From Sporosarcina highlanderae (GTDB taxonomy: Bacteria > Bacillota > Bacilli > Bacillales_A > Planococcaceae): a stretch of 64,000 bases of DNA. A model generated the notes under the pieces. That model had not been told where the DNA came from, made no database searches, and was given only the letters and a program-made list of their open reading frames with translations. Positions 52,917 through 61,613 of the stretch are shown in pieces; the stretch's first letter is position 1, and each line of letters starts with the position of its first letter. The position numbers and the translations under genes were made by a program. The stretch spans positions 116,363-180,362 of the forward strand of contig NZ_JAROCC010000008.1 of the NCBI RefSeq assembly GCF_030433715.1, read 5' to 3'.

Positions 52917-53843
52917 ATGAAAATGAAAGCGGGGATATTAGTGAAAAAATTGTCAGCGAAGGATAATACAATATTTGAAATGTCAAAGAATCATAAACCG
53001 GTTCTTTATGTGGATAGTGGCGAAACCATCGAAGTCGAAACGATGGATGCTCTGTCGAATCAAATTCTTGTGGAAGAAGATACAATTGTAGCCATTGACT
53101 GGAACCAAATTAATCCAGCAACTGGTCCGATTTTCGTTAATCAAGCCGAGAAAGGTGACACTCTCAAAGTCACAATCGAAAAAATCAATATCGACAGTCA
53201 AGGCGTACTTCTTACAGGACCTAACCTTGGAATGTTGGGCGATGAATTCAATGAAATGACAAAGAAAATTGTTCAAATCCAAGATGGTCAAGTCGTTTTT
53301 AATGATAGACTTTCATTTCCGCTCACCAAAATGATTGGCGTTATCGGTGTTGCACCTGAACATAGTGACATTCCATGTGGCACACCGGAATCGCATGGCG
53401 GTAATATGGACACTACCATTATTAAAGAAGGCTCTGTCTTATACTTGCCAGTATTTGTTGATGGCGCTTTACTCGCTTTGGGTGATTTTCACGGGGCGAT
53501 GGGTGATGGTGAAATTTGCGGAACAGGGGTTGAGATAGCTGGTTCGGCTGTTCTAAAAATAGAAGTTGTGAAGGGGCAAGCTATTGAGCATCCGAGAGTT
53601 AAGTATGAAGAAGGACTTTCATTCATCGTTTCAAAAGAAACTTTAGATGAGGCTGTTAAAGAGGCAACGAAACAAGCAGTCCATTTCCTTGAACGCAACA
53701 CGGATTTAAGCCTTGAAGAAGCAGCCATGCTGATGAGTGCTGTAGGTCAGGCGCAAATAAGCCAAGTGGTGGACCCACTAATGACTGCACGTTTTTTAAT
53801 CCCACAATTTGTGCTGGACGCTTATCAAATCAAGGTGTTTTGA
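52917..53843 (+). CDS. Acetamidase/formamidase family protein
   Basis: 308 residues. Family features: LYVDSGETIEVETMDAL near the start, NPATGPIFVNQAEKGDTLKVTIEKI, IGVIGVAPEHSDIPCGTPESHGGNMDTTIIKEGS and LPVFVDGALLALGDFHGAMGDGEICGTGVE, which together carry the metal-binding His/Glu/Asp residues. It hydrolyses formamide, acetamide or similar short amides to ammonia and the acid. Cytoplasmic. GAAGGGAA lies about ten bases before the ATG; a second ATG follows two codons later. Its intrinsic terminator has been split by an IS3-family insertion. Confidence 0.9.
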   Translation: MKMKAGILVKKLSAKDNTIFEMSKNHKPVLYVDSGETIEVETMDALSNQILVEEDTIVAIDWNQINPATGPIFVNQAEKGDTLKVTIEKINIDSQGVLLTGPNLGMLGDEFNEMTKKIVQIQDGQVVFNDRLSFPLTKMIGVIGVAPEHSDIPCGTPESHGGNMDTTIIKEGSVLYLPVFVDGALLALGDFHGAMGDGEICGTGVEIAGSAVLKIEVVKGQAIEHPRVKYEEGLSFIVSKETLDEAVKEATKQAVHFLERNTDLSLEEAAMLMSAVGQAQISQVVDPLMTARFLIPQFVLDAYQIKVF

Positions 53844-53855
53844 TCTGATTATATT

Positions 53856-53897
53856 AAAGAAAAGGAAGCCAATCGATTTGGAACTGACTATCTTTTT
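53856..53897 (+). terminator. Left half of the formamidase terminator, split by the IS
   Basis: AAAGAAAAGgAAGCCAATCGA (53856-53876) is the inverted repeat of TCGATTGGCTTTTCTTT at 55160-55176, which is followed by GTTTTTGAG. The IS occupies the loop region between them. Confidence 0.7.
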
Positions 53898-53920
53898 TGA
53901 GACAAGTAAAAAACACCTTA

Positions 53921-54760
53921 TTATGCAGCCAGTTGCCGGTATTGTACCGGCGATTGGCTGTTTAATTTTGTTTGGATCCGGATATTGTTATAATAAGTAA
54001 TGTATTCTTCGACAATTTGAATCACATGCGCATTTGATGTGCGATGGATTCCGTCGAGGTAGAACGTTTCCGACTTTAGCGAGGAGTGGAACGTTTCGAT
54101 TGGAGAATTATCAGCGGGTGTGCCCTTACGGGACATGCTCATGATAATTCTCTTTTCTTTTACTGCCTTTTGATAGTCATATGACGTATATACCGTGCCT
54201 TGATCGCTATGCAAGACACAGCCTTCCGGCAAGTCAGGTAATTGATGCAACGTATCCAGAACGAAAGCGGTATCTTGGGTGAAGCCTATGGTCTGGGCCA
54301 CAATCTCTCCGTTGTAGACATCAAGGATACTTGAAAGATACATCATGGATTGGCCGAAAGGCAAGTACGTAATATCCGTTAATAGCTTTTCCAAGGGTTT
54401 AGATGCAGTAAAATCCCTCGCCAACAAATTCGGTGCGACATATGCGGGCTGCCCAGTACGTTTCCGTTTCTTCACTTTTACACGGCACTGCCAACCATGT
54501 TTCTGCATGACACGCTGTACCGTCTTCTCGCAGGCTCCAGGATACAATTCCGCAATCTTCCGGTAGCCATATAGGAATTTATGTCTCTTACACAAGTCTC
54601 CAATCTGCCGATCCCGCACCTCCTTTGGCGTCTCGTTCTTTTCTTGAGCTTTCCAGCGATAATACGATGATCGACTAACGCCCAAGTGTCCACAGATTTC
54701 TCCTATAGTCATATTTCCCCTTAATTCTTCCACTAACTGAATCACAACTTTTGGCGCCAC
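53921..54760 (-). CDS. IS3-family transposase, OrfB (integrase part)
   Basis: 279 residues: an HTH-like region (about 15-60, EICGHLGVSRSSYYRW), then a DDE integrase core with first Asp in LTDITYLPFG, second Asp in VLHSDQGTVY and Glu in DNSPIETFHSSLKSE. It catalyses strand transfer. It begins inside the end of orfA in the -1 frame (GTG 54760), the usual IS3 arrangement in which a programmed -1 frameshift at an A-rich slip site (CCAAAAG) makes the OrfAB transposase. No disabling mutation is seen. Confidence 0.93.
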   Translation of the reverse strand: MAPKVVIQLVEELRGNMTIGEICGHLGVSRSSYYRWKAQEKNETPKEVRDRQIGDLCKRHKFLYGYRKIAELYPGACEKTVQRVMQKHGWQCRVKVKKRKRTGQPAYVAPNLLARDFTASKPLEKLLTDITYLPFGQSMMYLSSILDVYNGEIVAQTIGFTQDTAFVLDTLHQLPDLPEGCVLHSDQGTVYTSYDYQKAVKEKRIIMSMSRKGTPADNSPIETFHSSLKSETFYLDGIHRTSNAHVIQIVEEYITYYNNIRIQTKLNSQSPVQYRQLAA

Positions 54761-55062
54761 TTCCTTTCCAATTCCGCGTACTTTTTTAATACTTCAACCT
54801 GTTGTTTAAGATACCGATTTTCAGACCGCAACCTCGCTGTCTCACTATCATAATCTGGTCCTTTGCCGAAGGCATATTGCTTACCAACCGGTTGTGCAAG
54901 ACGGTGCAATTCACCATTCCGATACCATTTCATCCAAGTTTTCAGCTGTGTACGGTTTCGGATATTCAGTTCTTCCATAACTTCTTTTACAGGAACACCC
55001 GCTAACCTCATTTTAATTGCCTTTAATTTAACTTCTTCTGGATAACTAACTTTAGTTCCCAT
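54742..55062 (-). CDS. IS3-family transposase, OrfA (HTH part)
   Basis: 106 residues: an N-terminal helix-turn-helix (about 10-50, EEVKLKAIKMRLAGVPVKEVMEELNIRNRTQLKTWMKWY) that binds the terminal repeats, and a C-terminal leucine-zipper-like coiled coil (LRSENRYLKQQVEVLKKYAELERKW) for multimerisation. The start follows GGAGGTG. It overlaps orfB by 19 bases. Confidence 0.92.
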   Translation of the reverse strand: MGTKVSYPEEVKLKAIKMRLAGVPVKEVMEELNIRNRTQLKTWMKWYRNGELHRLAQPVGKQYAFGKGPDYDSETARLRSENRYLKQQVEVLKKYAELERKWRQKL

Positions 55063-55159
55063 AGAAAAAACACCTCCACGTTGATGTATTAAGGTTCAAT
55101 ACCCGTTTTTCAACGTAAGGTGTTTTTATTTGTCTCATTTTCTGATGTCAGTGCGTTTT

Positions 55160-55189
55160 TCGATTGGCTTTTCTTTGTTTTTGAGAGTT
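55160..55189 (+). terminator. Right half of the formamidase terminator
   Basis: TCGATTGGCTTTTCTTT followed by GTTTTTGAG; see the left half at 53856-53876. Confidence 0.65.
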
Positions 55190-55197
55190 CCTGTATA

Positions 55198-55315
55198 TTG
55201 TAAAGGTACCTGTGCACGACACACTTATGACAATTCATTCGGATAAATACAAATACATAACTAACAATCCAACGCCTGACATAATGGCATTCTAATAAAA
55301 ACCTCATGTATCACC
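55198..55315. repeat. Dispersed KpnI-end repeat, copy 4 (truncated)
   Basis: Left end TTGTAAAGGTACCTGTGCACGACACACTTATGAC, aligned with copies 5 and 6 as far as ATTCTAATAAAAACCTCATG; then the match stops and a glycerophosphodiesterase relic begins. The right end is missing. Confidence 0.75.
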
Positions 55316-55522
55316 AAAAGCTTTCGTCAATTTCCGTACAGCGAAAAAGGAGGTCTTCTCTTCTGAACTATTCGTTGTAGGTGAGAATGGCGCGGTAAGA
55401 GATGAAGGCAATACAATTGAAGCACTATCCAGCGTAACGGTACAGTTTTTTAAGCATACGTTTACTATGTTGGGAAGGAATGGAATGTTGTAGGGGAGCC
55501 TATTGTAGTGAATGTGGATTGA
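55316..55522 (+). pseudogene. Relic of a glycerophosphodiesterase C-terminus
   Basis: About 207 bases highly similar to the last 69 codons of the gene at 39833-42157 (segments GTCAATTTCCGTACAGCGAA and CATACGTTTACTATGTTGGG are identical). Differences include small deletions (for example TTTTTTAAGCATAC for TTTTTGTTAAACATAC, and GGAAGGAATGG for GGTAAAGAATGG) that break the frame. It corresponds to the Ig-like C-terminal domain only. No start, signal peptide or catalytic part is present. It looks like the remainder of a deleted paralogue. Confidence 0.8.
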
Positions 55523-55972
55523 ACGAATAAATGGGCTTGATCTATCGCCATCAAAAAATTGATGTAGGACCAGTTTTTGAATTTTCGGAGCCTAATTTGC
55601 TTTTCACTATATTTCCACTTAGGGAAATTCTATGGTTGAAAACGAAATGGGGCTGACGTTAATGGCGGTGAACTTCAGAAATTCACCGCCAACAGGTGAG
55701 GCTACTATGTAGAAATCAGGAAAAAGGAGCTGTCCAGAAAGTCAAAAAAACTAACTCTTTGTGACAGCTTTTCAATATCACGATAAGTGGCACTACTTAT
55801 TTCCGCTTCAGACGGACGCTTTTCGCCGGCACGGCTTGAGCCTCCTTGGTCGCGGATAGGGCCCTGAACTAAACATCTTCCATAACTCCAACATAAACTA
55901 AAACACCCGTTTGTCTGAAATAGGACCTTGCGAGGAAATCTGTAAAAACTTATTTCTTACCAACTATAATCA
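55523..55972. other. Decayed intergenic DNA with repeat remnants
   Basis: No intact gene. A hairpin GCTGTCcagAAAG...CTTTgtGACAGC lies at about 55730-55768. Then a GC-richer stretch containing TTCCGCTTCAGACGGACGC and a CGGCACGGCTTGAGCCTCC segment (about 55800-55850) resembles a degenerate copy of a repeat that I associate with Bacillales genomes; that link is from memory. Confidence 0.45.
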
Positions 55973-56152
55973 TCAACTTTTCTGCAGTAGCGAAGTCATG
56001 ATAATCCCTTCAGTAATCGGGTATTCAGCCATTGAAATAGCGTAAAAAAATATGACCGAGAGTATAAATAAAACTATCCACGTAAAATTTATAGAACCTT
56101 TCCCGTATGTATTAAATTGGTAGAAAGACTTTGCAGCAGATTCACTTATCAC
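55973..56152 (-). CDS. Possible 59-residue single-pass membrane protein
   Basis: GTG 56152 begins inside the end of htpX in another frame, with GGAG about ten bases upstream. The product has one clear membrane segment (INFTWIVLFILSVIFFYAIS, about 21-40) between a polar start and a short tail. The uninterrupted hydrophobic segment and the coupling position directly after htpX argue for a real gene; no homology is recognised. It could equally be a chance frame. Confidence 0.35.
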   Translation of the reverse strand: MISESAAKSFYQFNTYGKGSINFTWIVLFILSVIFFYAISMAEYPITEGIIMTSLLQKS

Positions 56153-57038
56153 TAAACTCTTTCTCCAAATACTTAATTCGTCGTTCAATAGATGGGTGTG
56201 TGGAAAACAAGTCCATAAAGCGGCTTTGGCCGTTGAATTGAAGTGCTGCAAATTTTTTGTGCTCACGCGCAATTGTCGCCCCACCGCCTAATTGTTGCAA
56301 TGCGGAAATCATCTTTTCCGGGTGCGTTAATCGTGATGCCAAATCGTCTGCACCGAATTCGCGCTGACGGGAATATTTTTTTACAATTAAACCGGCGAAG
56401 AATAAAAGGATTAGTGTTATAATCCATTCAGCAATCCATACAATCCAATAGACCCACTCCGAGTCACGATTAGCGACAAATAATGCACCCCATCTGAATA
56501 TGGTAATTGGTAGTACAATAGCACTTACAATTATATTAAGGAAAGACTGCAACAATGTTTGTGTTACCATGTCCCCATTGACAATATGTGCAACCTCATG
56601 AGCAATTACTGCCTCAACAGCCTCAGGCGTCATGTCATACAATAATGCCGTTGAAACTGCTATTAGACTGCTATTTTTTGAGTGACCTGTCGCAAATGCA
56701 TTTTTATCATCCGAATTATAAATTGCAACTTCAGGCATCTTTTTCATACCCGCTTTTGCAGCAAGCCTATACGTCGTATTACGGAACCACTCAATCTCCT
56801 CATCATATTGTAAATCATTCTGCAAAACCTCTAAACGAAAGGCTCTCTTTGCAAAAAACTTTGAGAATAGGAGGCTAATAAAAGGCATAGTACAAGAATA
56901 TAACAGGAGAAAAGGTATTAGCGCTAAAGCATCCCCACCTGTCACTATCATAATCGTTATAACAACTACTACATTTAAGACTCCGAATATAAGCATTCGC
57001 TTCCACAAGCCTTTTTTACCTTGAATCTTTAAATCCAT
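56142..57038 (-). CDS. htpX: Membrane metalloprotease HtpX
   Basis: 298 residues of the M48B family: two N-terminal membrane segments (about 15-55), zinc site HEVAH within VEAVIAHEVAHIVNGDM, two further membrane segments (about 165-225), the third ligand in REFGADDLASRL, and an STHPSIERRIKYLEK end. It degrades misfolded membrane proteins at the cytoplasmic face. ATG 57038 follows GGGAG; an in-frame ATG lies at 57062. A small membrane-protein frame overlaps its 3' end. Confidence 0.93.
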   Translation of the reverse strand: MDLKIQGKKGLWKRMLIFGVLNVVVVITIMIVTGGDALALIPFLLLYSCTMPFISLLFSKFFAKRAFRLEVLQNDLQYDEEIEWFRNTTYRLAAKAGMKKMPEVAIYNSDDKNAFATGHSKNSSLIAVSTALLYDMTPEAVEAVIAHEVAHIVNGDMVTQTLLQSFLNIIVSAIVLPITIFRWGALFVANRDSEWVYWIVWIAEWIITLILLFFAGLIVKKYSRQREFGADDLASRLTHPEKMISALQQLGGGATIAREHKKFAALQFNGQSRFMDLFSTHPSIERRIKYLEKEFSDK

Positions 57039-57297
57039 ATAAGTCCATCTCCCTTTTGTCATTAAATGTTACTTTCCTATTCTCACTTATACTTTTGTCT
57101 TACACCTCCAACTTTGTTCATGATTTTAAATACCTACATGAGTATACCGTCGAAATGAAACTTTCACAATACAATGAAATAATATAATTGGCTTTTTTGT
57201 GATATTATCCCATTGTCCAACGAAAAGTTTGACCTTTCGACCTTAGCATCTGGTGATTTGAACGTTGTGACAGTAGGAAAAGGCAAAAGCCACATGT

Positions 57298-57455
57298 TCA
57301 CTGTCTGATAATTTTCACACCCAGACTTTTACGCTCATGACATTTTTCCAGAAATGTTTTACCCGCTTCTTTATTCCCCATAAGAGTAATAGTCGTAACA
57401 TATCCATCTTTATTGATAGCGCGATAGAGTGCATTAATTTGGTTCCACTTTTATT
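57298..57455 (-). pseudogene. Possible transposase remnant
   Basis: The minus strand reads KWNQINALYRAINKDGYVTT followed by LMGNKEAGKTFLEKCHE without a start. The Y-R-A-I-N-K-D-G pattern resembles the core of IS6-family transposases (YLYRAIDKDG). It is only about 50 codons long and lacks catalytic acids, so it would be a decayed fragment. Weak support. Confidence 0.3.
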
Positions 57456-57478
57456 AAGGAAACGCTGATTTCGGCATC

Positions 57479-57650
57479 TTGTAAAGGTACCTGTAAAGGT
57501 ACCTGTGCACGACACACTTATGACAATTCAACCCGATGAATGTATATTCATAGTCGATAATTAATGTCATTGAAGACACAGCATTGCAACTTAAACTTTA
57601 TGCATAATCAATGAATTTTCCCGATTGTGTGCCGCACAGGCACCTTCACA
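57479..57650. repeat. Dispersed KpnI-end repeat, copy 5
   Basis: The left end is doubled (TTGTAAAGGTACC then TGTAAAGGTACCTGTGCACG); right end GTGCCGCACAGGCACCTTCACA. The right half TGCATAATCAATGAAT... matches copy 6. It lies just downstream of the SLH nucleotidase gene. Confidence 0.8.
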
Positions 57651-57662
57651 ATTCCGCACGAC

Positions 57663-57697
57663 AAAAAAGCCGATGACCCCCAAGAGTCATTGGCTTT
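57663..57697 (-). terminator. Terminator of the SLH nucleotidase gene
   Basis: AAAGCCgATGAC / GTCATtGGCTTT followed on the minus strand by TTTTTTG. Confidence 0.85.
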
Positions 57698-57716
57698 CCG
57701 CATTTTTAAATAGAAT

Positions 57717-60089
57717 TCACTTCAACAAGTACTTCCCAAACCCATCCGTTCCCTCACCAATATATTTAATGTTGCTATTGGTAGATAGAACGTTAACTGC
57801 CTTTTTCGATGTTTCGAATACTACTGTTGCGTTGGCCGGGAGTGTGGAGAACTTCCAGTTGCCGTCCGCGGATGGGTCGATCACTTTTTCGGCAAGGATG
57901 TAATCGATGATCGCTTGGCGGTTTTCGTCAGGGTACACTTCAATATAGGAAGCGTTGCGTACACCCGGGAATGTCCCGTTTGCTCGATAGTTGTTTGTTG
58001 CGACGATGAATTCCTGTTTCAGATCGATTGGCTTCCCATTGTATTTCAGGTTTTTGATGCGCGACGCATTGCCATTAATCAAGTTGCCTTCGGAATCGTA
58101 TTTCGCTGGTTGTGTGACATCTATTTCGTAAGTGACACCGTCAATCACATCATAATTGTAGGAACGGAAATTTGTATTGATTAATTGCTGTTCACTATTT
58201 TTCGCTGGGTCAATCTGGTTGAATTGTCCTGCAGACATTTCAAGCCATTCTTTCACATCAGCACCTGTCACTTTCACAATTGCCACCGTGTTGTCATACA
58301 AGTACAGGTCCGCGACGTTCTTGATTGCCAATTGCCCTTTCGGAACAAATGTATAGTACTCCGGATCGCTGCGCGTGCCCGCTTTAAACGGAGCGCCAGC
58401 TGAAAGAACTGGAAGTTTTTCATTTACAGTGCCTTTCAATTTATCCTTCACATAGATAGTCTGCGCGTTCGTGACAATTTGAATCGAGGGGTCATCTTGC
58501 ACTTGCGAGAAGTAGCTATGGATGTCGGCAGTCGTTTCCCCGACCGGCTGACGGACGTACTTGATCGTACCTTCATGTGCTTCCTTCACAGCTTTCACGA
58601 CAGATTGGTCCACATCGGAATTATTTGTTTTAACAATTTCGCGGACCTCCGCATTCGACCTCACAATTTTCCACTGTTTGCCCTTCAGCTCAAGTCGCAG
58701 GTCAATGACACCCAAATGACTGCCGTACTTGCCCGGCATAACAATCGGGACGCCATTCACAGTCCCTTTCTCAACATCGACTCCCGTCAATGATGCATCC
58801 AGTTTCCCAGGGAATACCGCGTGGGAGTGACCCGTGATGATCGCATCTACGCCCTTTACCTTGGACAATAAATACGTAACATCCTCTTCGCCGACCTCAT
58901 GCTTCGCGTCTCCGAAACCGGAGTGGGACATCACTACAATCACGTCTGCTCCCGCTTTTTCCATTTGCGGAACGACCGCTTTGACAGCATTCACGGAATC
59001 GTCAACCGTCACTTTCCCTTCCAAGTGGGACTTGTCCCATTTCAGGATCTGCGGCGGAACAATTCCCGTCACGCCAACCTTTAACGTGGATTTCTTCCCT
59101 TTCGAATCAACTACTTCTTTATCGATTAACACGAATGGTTCATACTTCAATTTGCCGCTTTTAGCATCTCGGATATTCGCATTCACGTACGGGAAGTCCG
59201 CATCGTCAATAACTTCATCCAAATACGGCAGACCGTAGTTGAACTCATGGTTCCCAAGGGTCGCGGCATTGTAGCCCAATAGGTTCATCGCCTTAATGGA
59301 TGGATGCGTTTCGCCCTTCTTCAATTTATCTACCGCTTGCTTATAGGACCCTAACGGCGTGCCTTGGATGGAATCACCATTGTCGAACAGCAGCGTATTC
59401 GGATTCTCTTTACGGGCCTGTTTAATCAATGTCGCTGTTTTTGCAAGCCCCAAGCTATTCGTTTCCGTATCCTTGTAATAGTCATAGTTCATCAAATTCG
59501 TGTGAATATCAGAAGTCCCCAAAATCCGTAGCGACACGAAGGGCTGCGACACATGATATTCTGAAAGGAAACGCTCTAACACCTTTTGCATTTCATGTTT
59601 GCTAATAATACTTTGTGGTTGGATCGTCTTGTTCGGATGTCCCTTCAAAAGACCCAAACCGACTGCCTTTGAGAGCATTTCCCGGCTCGACTTGCCAATC
59701 TTATGGCCGTCTTTGAATTGATTCAGCACCTTATCGGAAAATGTTTTGTCCGTGTCAATTCCACGCGTTACAATGACAATCGCATGCTCTCGCGTGATCT
59801 TTTCATCCGGCGCAAACTTCGTCGGCGTCTTCCCGGCAATCAGTTTCAGCTCGATCGCCTTTTCAATATACGGCTTCAATGACTCCGGCACATCTTTGAA
59901 CTTGACTGACTTCCCGGATCCTAACTCAACATCCATCTGTTCAATCAACGATTTCACAAACTCGCCACGCGTAACACCCGTATCCGCCTTCGCCTTACCG
60001 TTAGCCGAAACTTGTCCTTCTCCGGTCAACCCACCTGCCACCAATGAGAGCGCAAGAACCGACGCCGAAACCTTTTTCCACATCCTCAT
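57717..60089 (-). CDS. SLH-anchored 5'-nucleotidase / cyclic phosphodiesterase
   Basis: 790 residues. Signal peptide (cleavage near VSANG, about 30), three SLH-type surface-anchoring repeats (about 35-190: VTRGEFVKSLIEQM, ITREHAIVIVTRGI, ISKHEMQKVLERFL), a calcineurin-like metallophosphoesterase domain (about 193-450: GTSDIHTNL, DNGDSIQGT, TLGNHEFNYG, SHSGFGD, GHSHAVFPG) and the C-terminal 5'-nucleotidase domain (about 505-710, with NNYRANGTFPG). It should hydrolyse extracellular nucleotides or 2',3'-cyclic nucleotides at the S-layer. GGAGG lies seven bases before the ATG. The gene is bracketed by repeat copies 5 and 6. Confidence 0.92.
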   Translation of the reverse strand: MRMWKKVSASVLALSLVAGGLTGEGQVSANGKAKADTGVTRGEFVKSLIEQMDVELGSGKSVKFKDVPESLKPYIEKAIELKLIAGKTPTKFAPDEKITREHAIVIVTRGIDTDKTFSDKVLNQFKDGHKIGKSSREMLSKAVGLGLLKGHPNKTIQPQSIISKHEMQKVLERFLSEYHVSQPFVSLRILGTSDIHTNLMNYDYYKDTETNSLGLAKTATLIKQARKENPNTLLFDNGDSIQGTPLGSYKQAVDKLKKGETHPSIKAMNLLGYNAATLGNHEFNYGLPYLDEVIDDADFPYVNANIRDAKSGKLKYEPFVLIDKEVVDSKGKKSTLKVGVTGIVPPQILKWDKSHLEGKVTVDDSVNAVKAVVPQMEKAGADVIVVMSHSGFGDAKHEVGEEDVTYLLSKVKGVDAIITGHSHAVFPGKLDASLTGVDVEKGTVNGVPIVMPGKYGSHLGVIDLRLELKGKQWKIVRSNAEVREIVKTNNSDVDQSVVKAVKEAHEGTIKYVRQPVGETTADIHSYFSQVQDDPSIQIVTNAQTIYVKDKLKGTVNEKLPVLSAGAPFKAGTRSDPEYYTFVPKGQLAIKNVADLYLYDNTVAIVKVTGADVKEWLEMSAGQFNQIDPAKNSEQQLINTNFRSYNYDVIDGVTYEIDVTQPAKYDSEGNLINGNASRIKNLKYNGKPIDLKQEFIVATNNYRANGTFPGVRNASYIEVYPDENRQAIIDYILAEKVIDPSADGNWKFSTLPANATVVFETSKKAVNVLSTNSNIKYIGEGTDGFGKYLLK

Positions 60090-60257
60090 GTACGAACCTC
60101 CAATATACTGAGTTTTTTAATCGTCTCTATTATAACAATCGCAGCCCGATTAATTAATAAGCCTATGTAAACGTTTTCTATATTTTCTGTAAACCCTTCG
60201 CATCATTCAGATGGGAGAAATATAGGGAATTGTATTGGGAAGGCATTGTAAATGTTC

Positions 60258-60415
60258 TGTAAAGGTACCTGTGCACCATACATTTATGACAATTCATTTC
60301 AATGAATACAAATACACCGGTAATAATTATTCGTTTGATATAATAGCAATCTAATTAAACCTCCATGCATAATCAATGAATATTCTCGATTGTATGACAC
60401 ACAGGCACCGTCACA
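60258..60415. repeat. Dispersed KpnI-end repeat, copy 6
   Basis: Left end TGTAAAGGTACCTGTGCACC; right end TATGACACACAGGCACCGTCACA. It lies between the divergent SLH nucleotidase and AI-2E-type genes, in the same orientation as copy 5. Confidence 0.8.
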
Positions 60416-60587
60416 AAAAATAGCCCCATCCCCCACATACAAATACCCAAACAATTTTAGTATATCTATTCACATAGTTGTGTAAAATAAAGTAAGATAG
60501 ATAGATAAAAAGTTCTCGTTTGTAATCTATGGCAAACAGGAGGATACTGAAAGAATAGAAAATCGGCTATGAGGGGTATTGGTTTAT

Positions 60588-61613
60588 ATGGAAACGATAG
60601 TTCAGCTTTATAAAAGAAAAGATGTGAAACGGGTCATTATTTTCGCTTTGATCATCGCGGTGCTATTTAGCGTCAGAAGTATGATGAATTTAATCTTACT
60701 TACTTTCATATTTTCATTTTTGATGAATCGCCTTGTTGAATTTACGGCGAAGCGTGTCCGTTTGAATCATAAACTGATCGTCTTAATGTTGTATACATTG
60801 ATTGTCGGCATTTTAACGGTTGCTGGCGTCAAATATTTACCGCTCATCTCCCTTGAAATCACCCAGCTCGTTAGGCAAATAACGAATTTCTTCACGCACC
60901 CGCAGGAAAATCCACTCTTAGGTGTTATTGAATCGTTTATCTCCGCCGAACAGATCAAGGCCTATATCGATAATGGCGTATCGTTTCTATTAAAATCATT
61001 TTCGGATATAAGTAAGGTGAGTATACACGTACTTTTAGCTTTAATATTAAGCTTGTTTTTCCTTATTGAAAAACCACGTCTCATCGAATTTACTAATAAA
61101 TTTAAGAACAGCAAGATCGCGCCTTTCTATCATGAAATTGAATTCTTTGGAAAGAAATTTTCACGTACATTCGGTAAAGTAATTGAAGCGCAGTTCATCA
61201 TTGCACTCGTCAATACATTCTTGTCTGTAATCGTTTTAATGATTTTAGGGTACCCTCAGATTGTCGGATTGGCCATCATGATTTTCTTCATGGGGCTCAT
61301 CCCTGTCGCAGGAGTCGTAATTTCACTGATTCCACTAACAATCATCGGCTTCACAATCGGCGGGTTCCTGACGGTTTTATACTTACTGATTGCCATTATG
61401 GTTATCCATGCGATTGAAGCGTATATTTTAAATCCGAAGCTCATGTCTTCAAAAACGGATCTACCAATCTTTTATACATTCATCGTTCTCATCTTTTCAC
61501 AAAACTTCTTTGGCGTTTGGGGATTGATTATCGGGATTCCAGTATTCATTTTCCTACTTGATATTTTGGATGTAACCGATAAAGAGCCTGTTTTAGAAGA
61601 AGAGGAATTGTAA
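60588..61613 (+). CDS. AI-2E-family transporter (PF01594 type)
   Basis: 341 residues with seven or eight membrane segments; family pattern in the C-terminal half: FGKVIEAQFIIALVNTFLSVIVLMILGYP, LIPVAGVVISLIPLTIIGF and NPKLMSSKTDLPIFYTFIVLIFSQNFFGVWGLIIGIPVF. Members export autoinducer-2, sodium/proton or unknown solutes, so the substrate is open. ATG 60588 is taken as start (GAGGGG upstream; an in-frame TTG lies at 60579). The last codons GAA TTG TAA run into a repeat-end motif, so the stop codon lies inside TTGTAAAGGTACC. Confidence 0.88.
   Translation: METIVQLYKRKDVKRVIIFALIIAVLFSVRSMMNLILLTFIFSFLMNRLVEFTAKRVRLNHKLIVLMLYTLIVGILTVAGVKYLPLISLEITQLVRQITNFFTHPQENPLLGVIESFISAEQIKAYIDNGVSFLLKSFSDISKVSIHVLLALILSLFFLIEKPRLIEFTNKFKNSKIAPFYHEIEFFGKKFSRTFGKVIEAQFIIALVNTFLSVIVLMILGYPQIVGLAIMIFFMGLIPVAGVVISLIPLTIIGFTIGGFLTVLYLLIAIMVIHAIEAYILNPKLMSSKTDLPIFYTFIVLIFSQNFFGVWGLIIGIPVFIFLLDILDVTDKEPVLEEEEL

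Larger units (their letters stand above)
53898..55137 (-). mobile_element. IS3-family insertion sequence, complete
   Basis: 1240 bases with terminal inverted repeats: left TGAGACAAGTAAAAAACACC, right (inverted) TGAGACAAATAAAAACACC. It contains overlapping orfA and orfB of the IS150 type. TTT flanks both ends, consistent with a 3-base target duplication, though short T-runs make this weak. Both frames are intact, so it may be active. It is inserted in the loop of the formamidase terminator. Confidence 0.9.
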
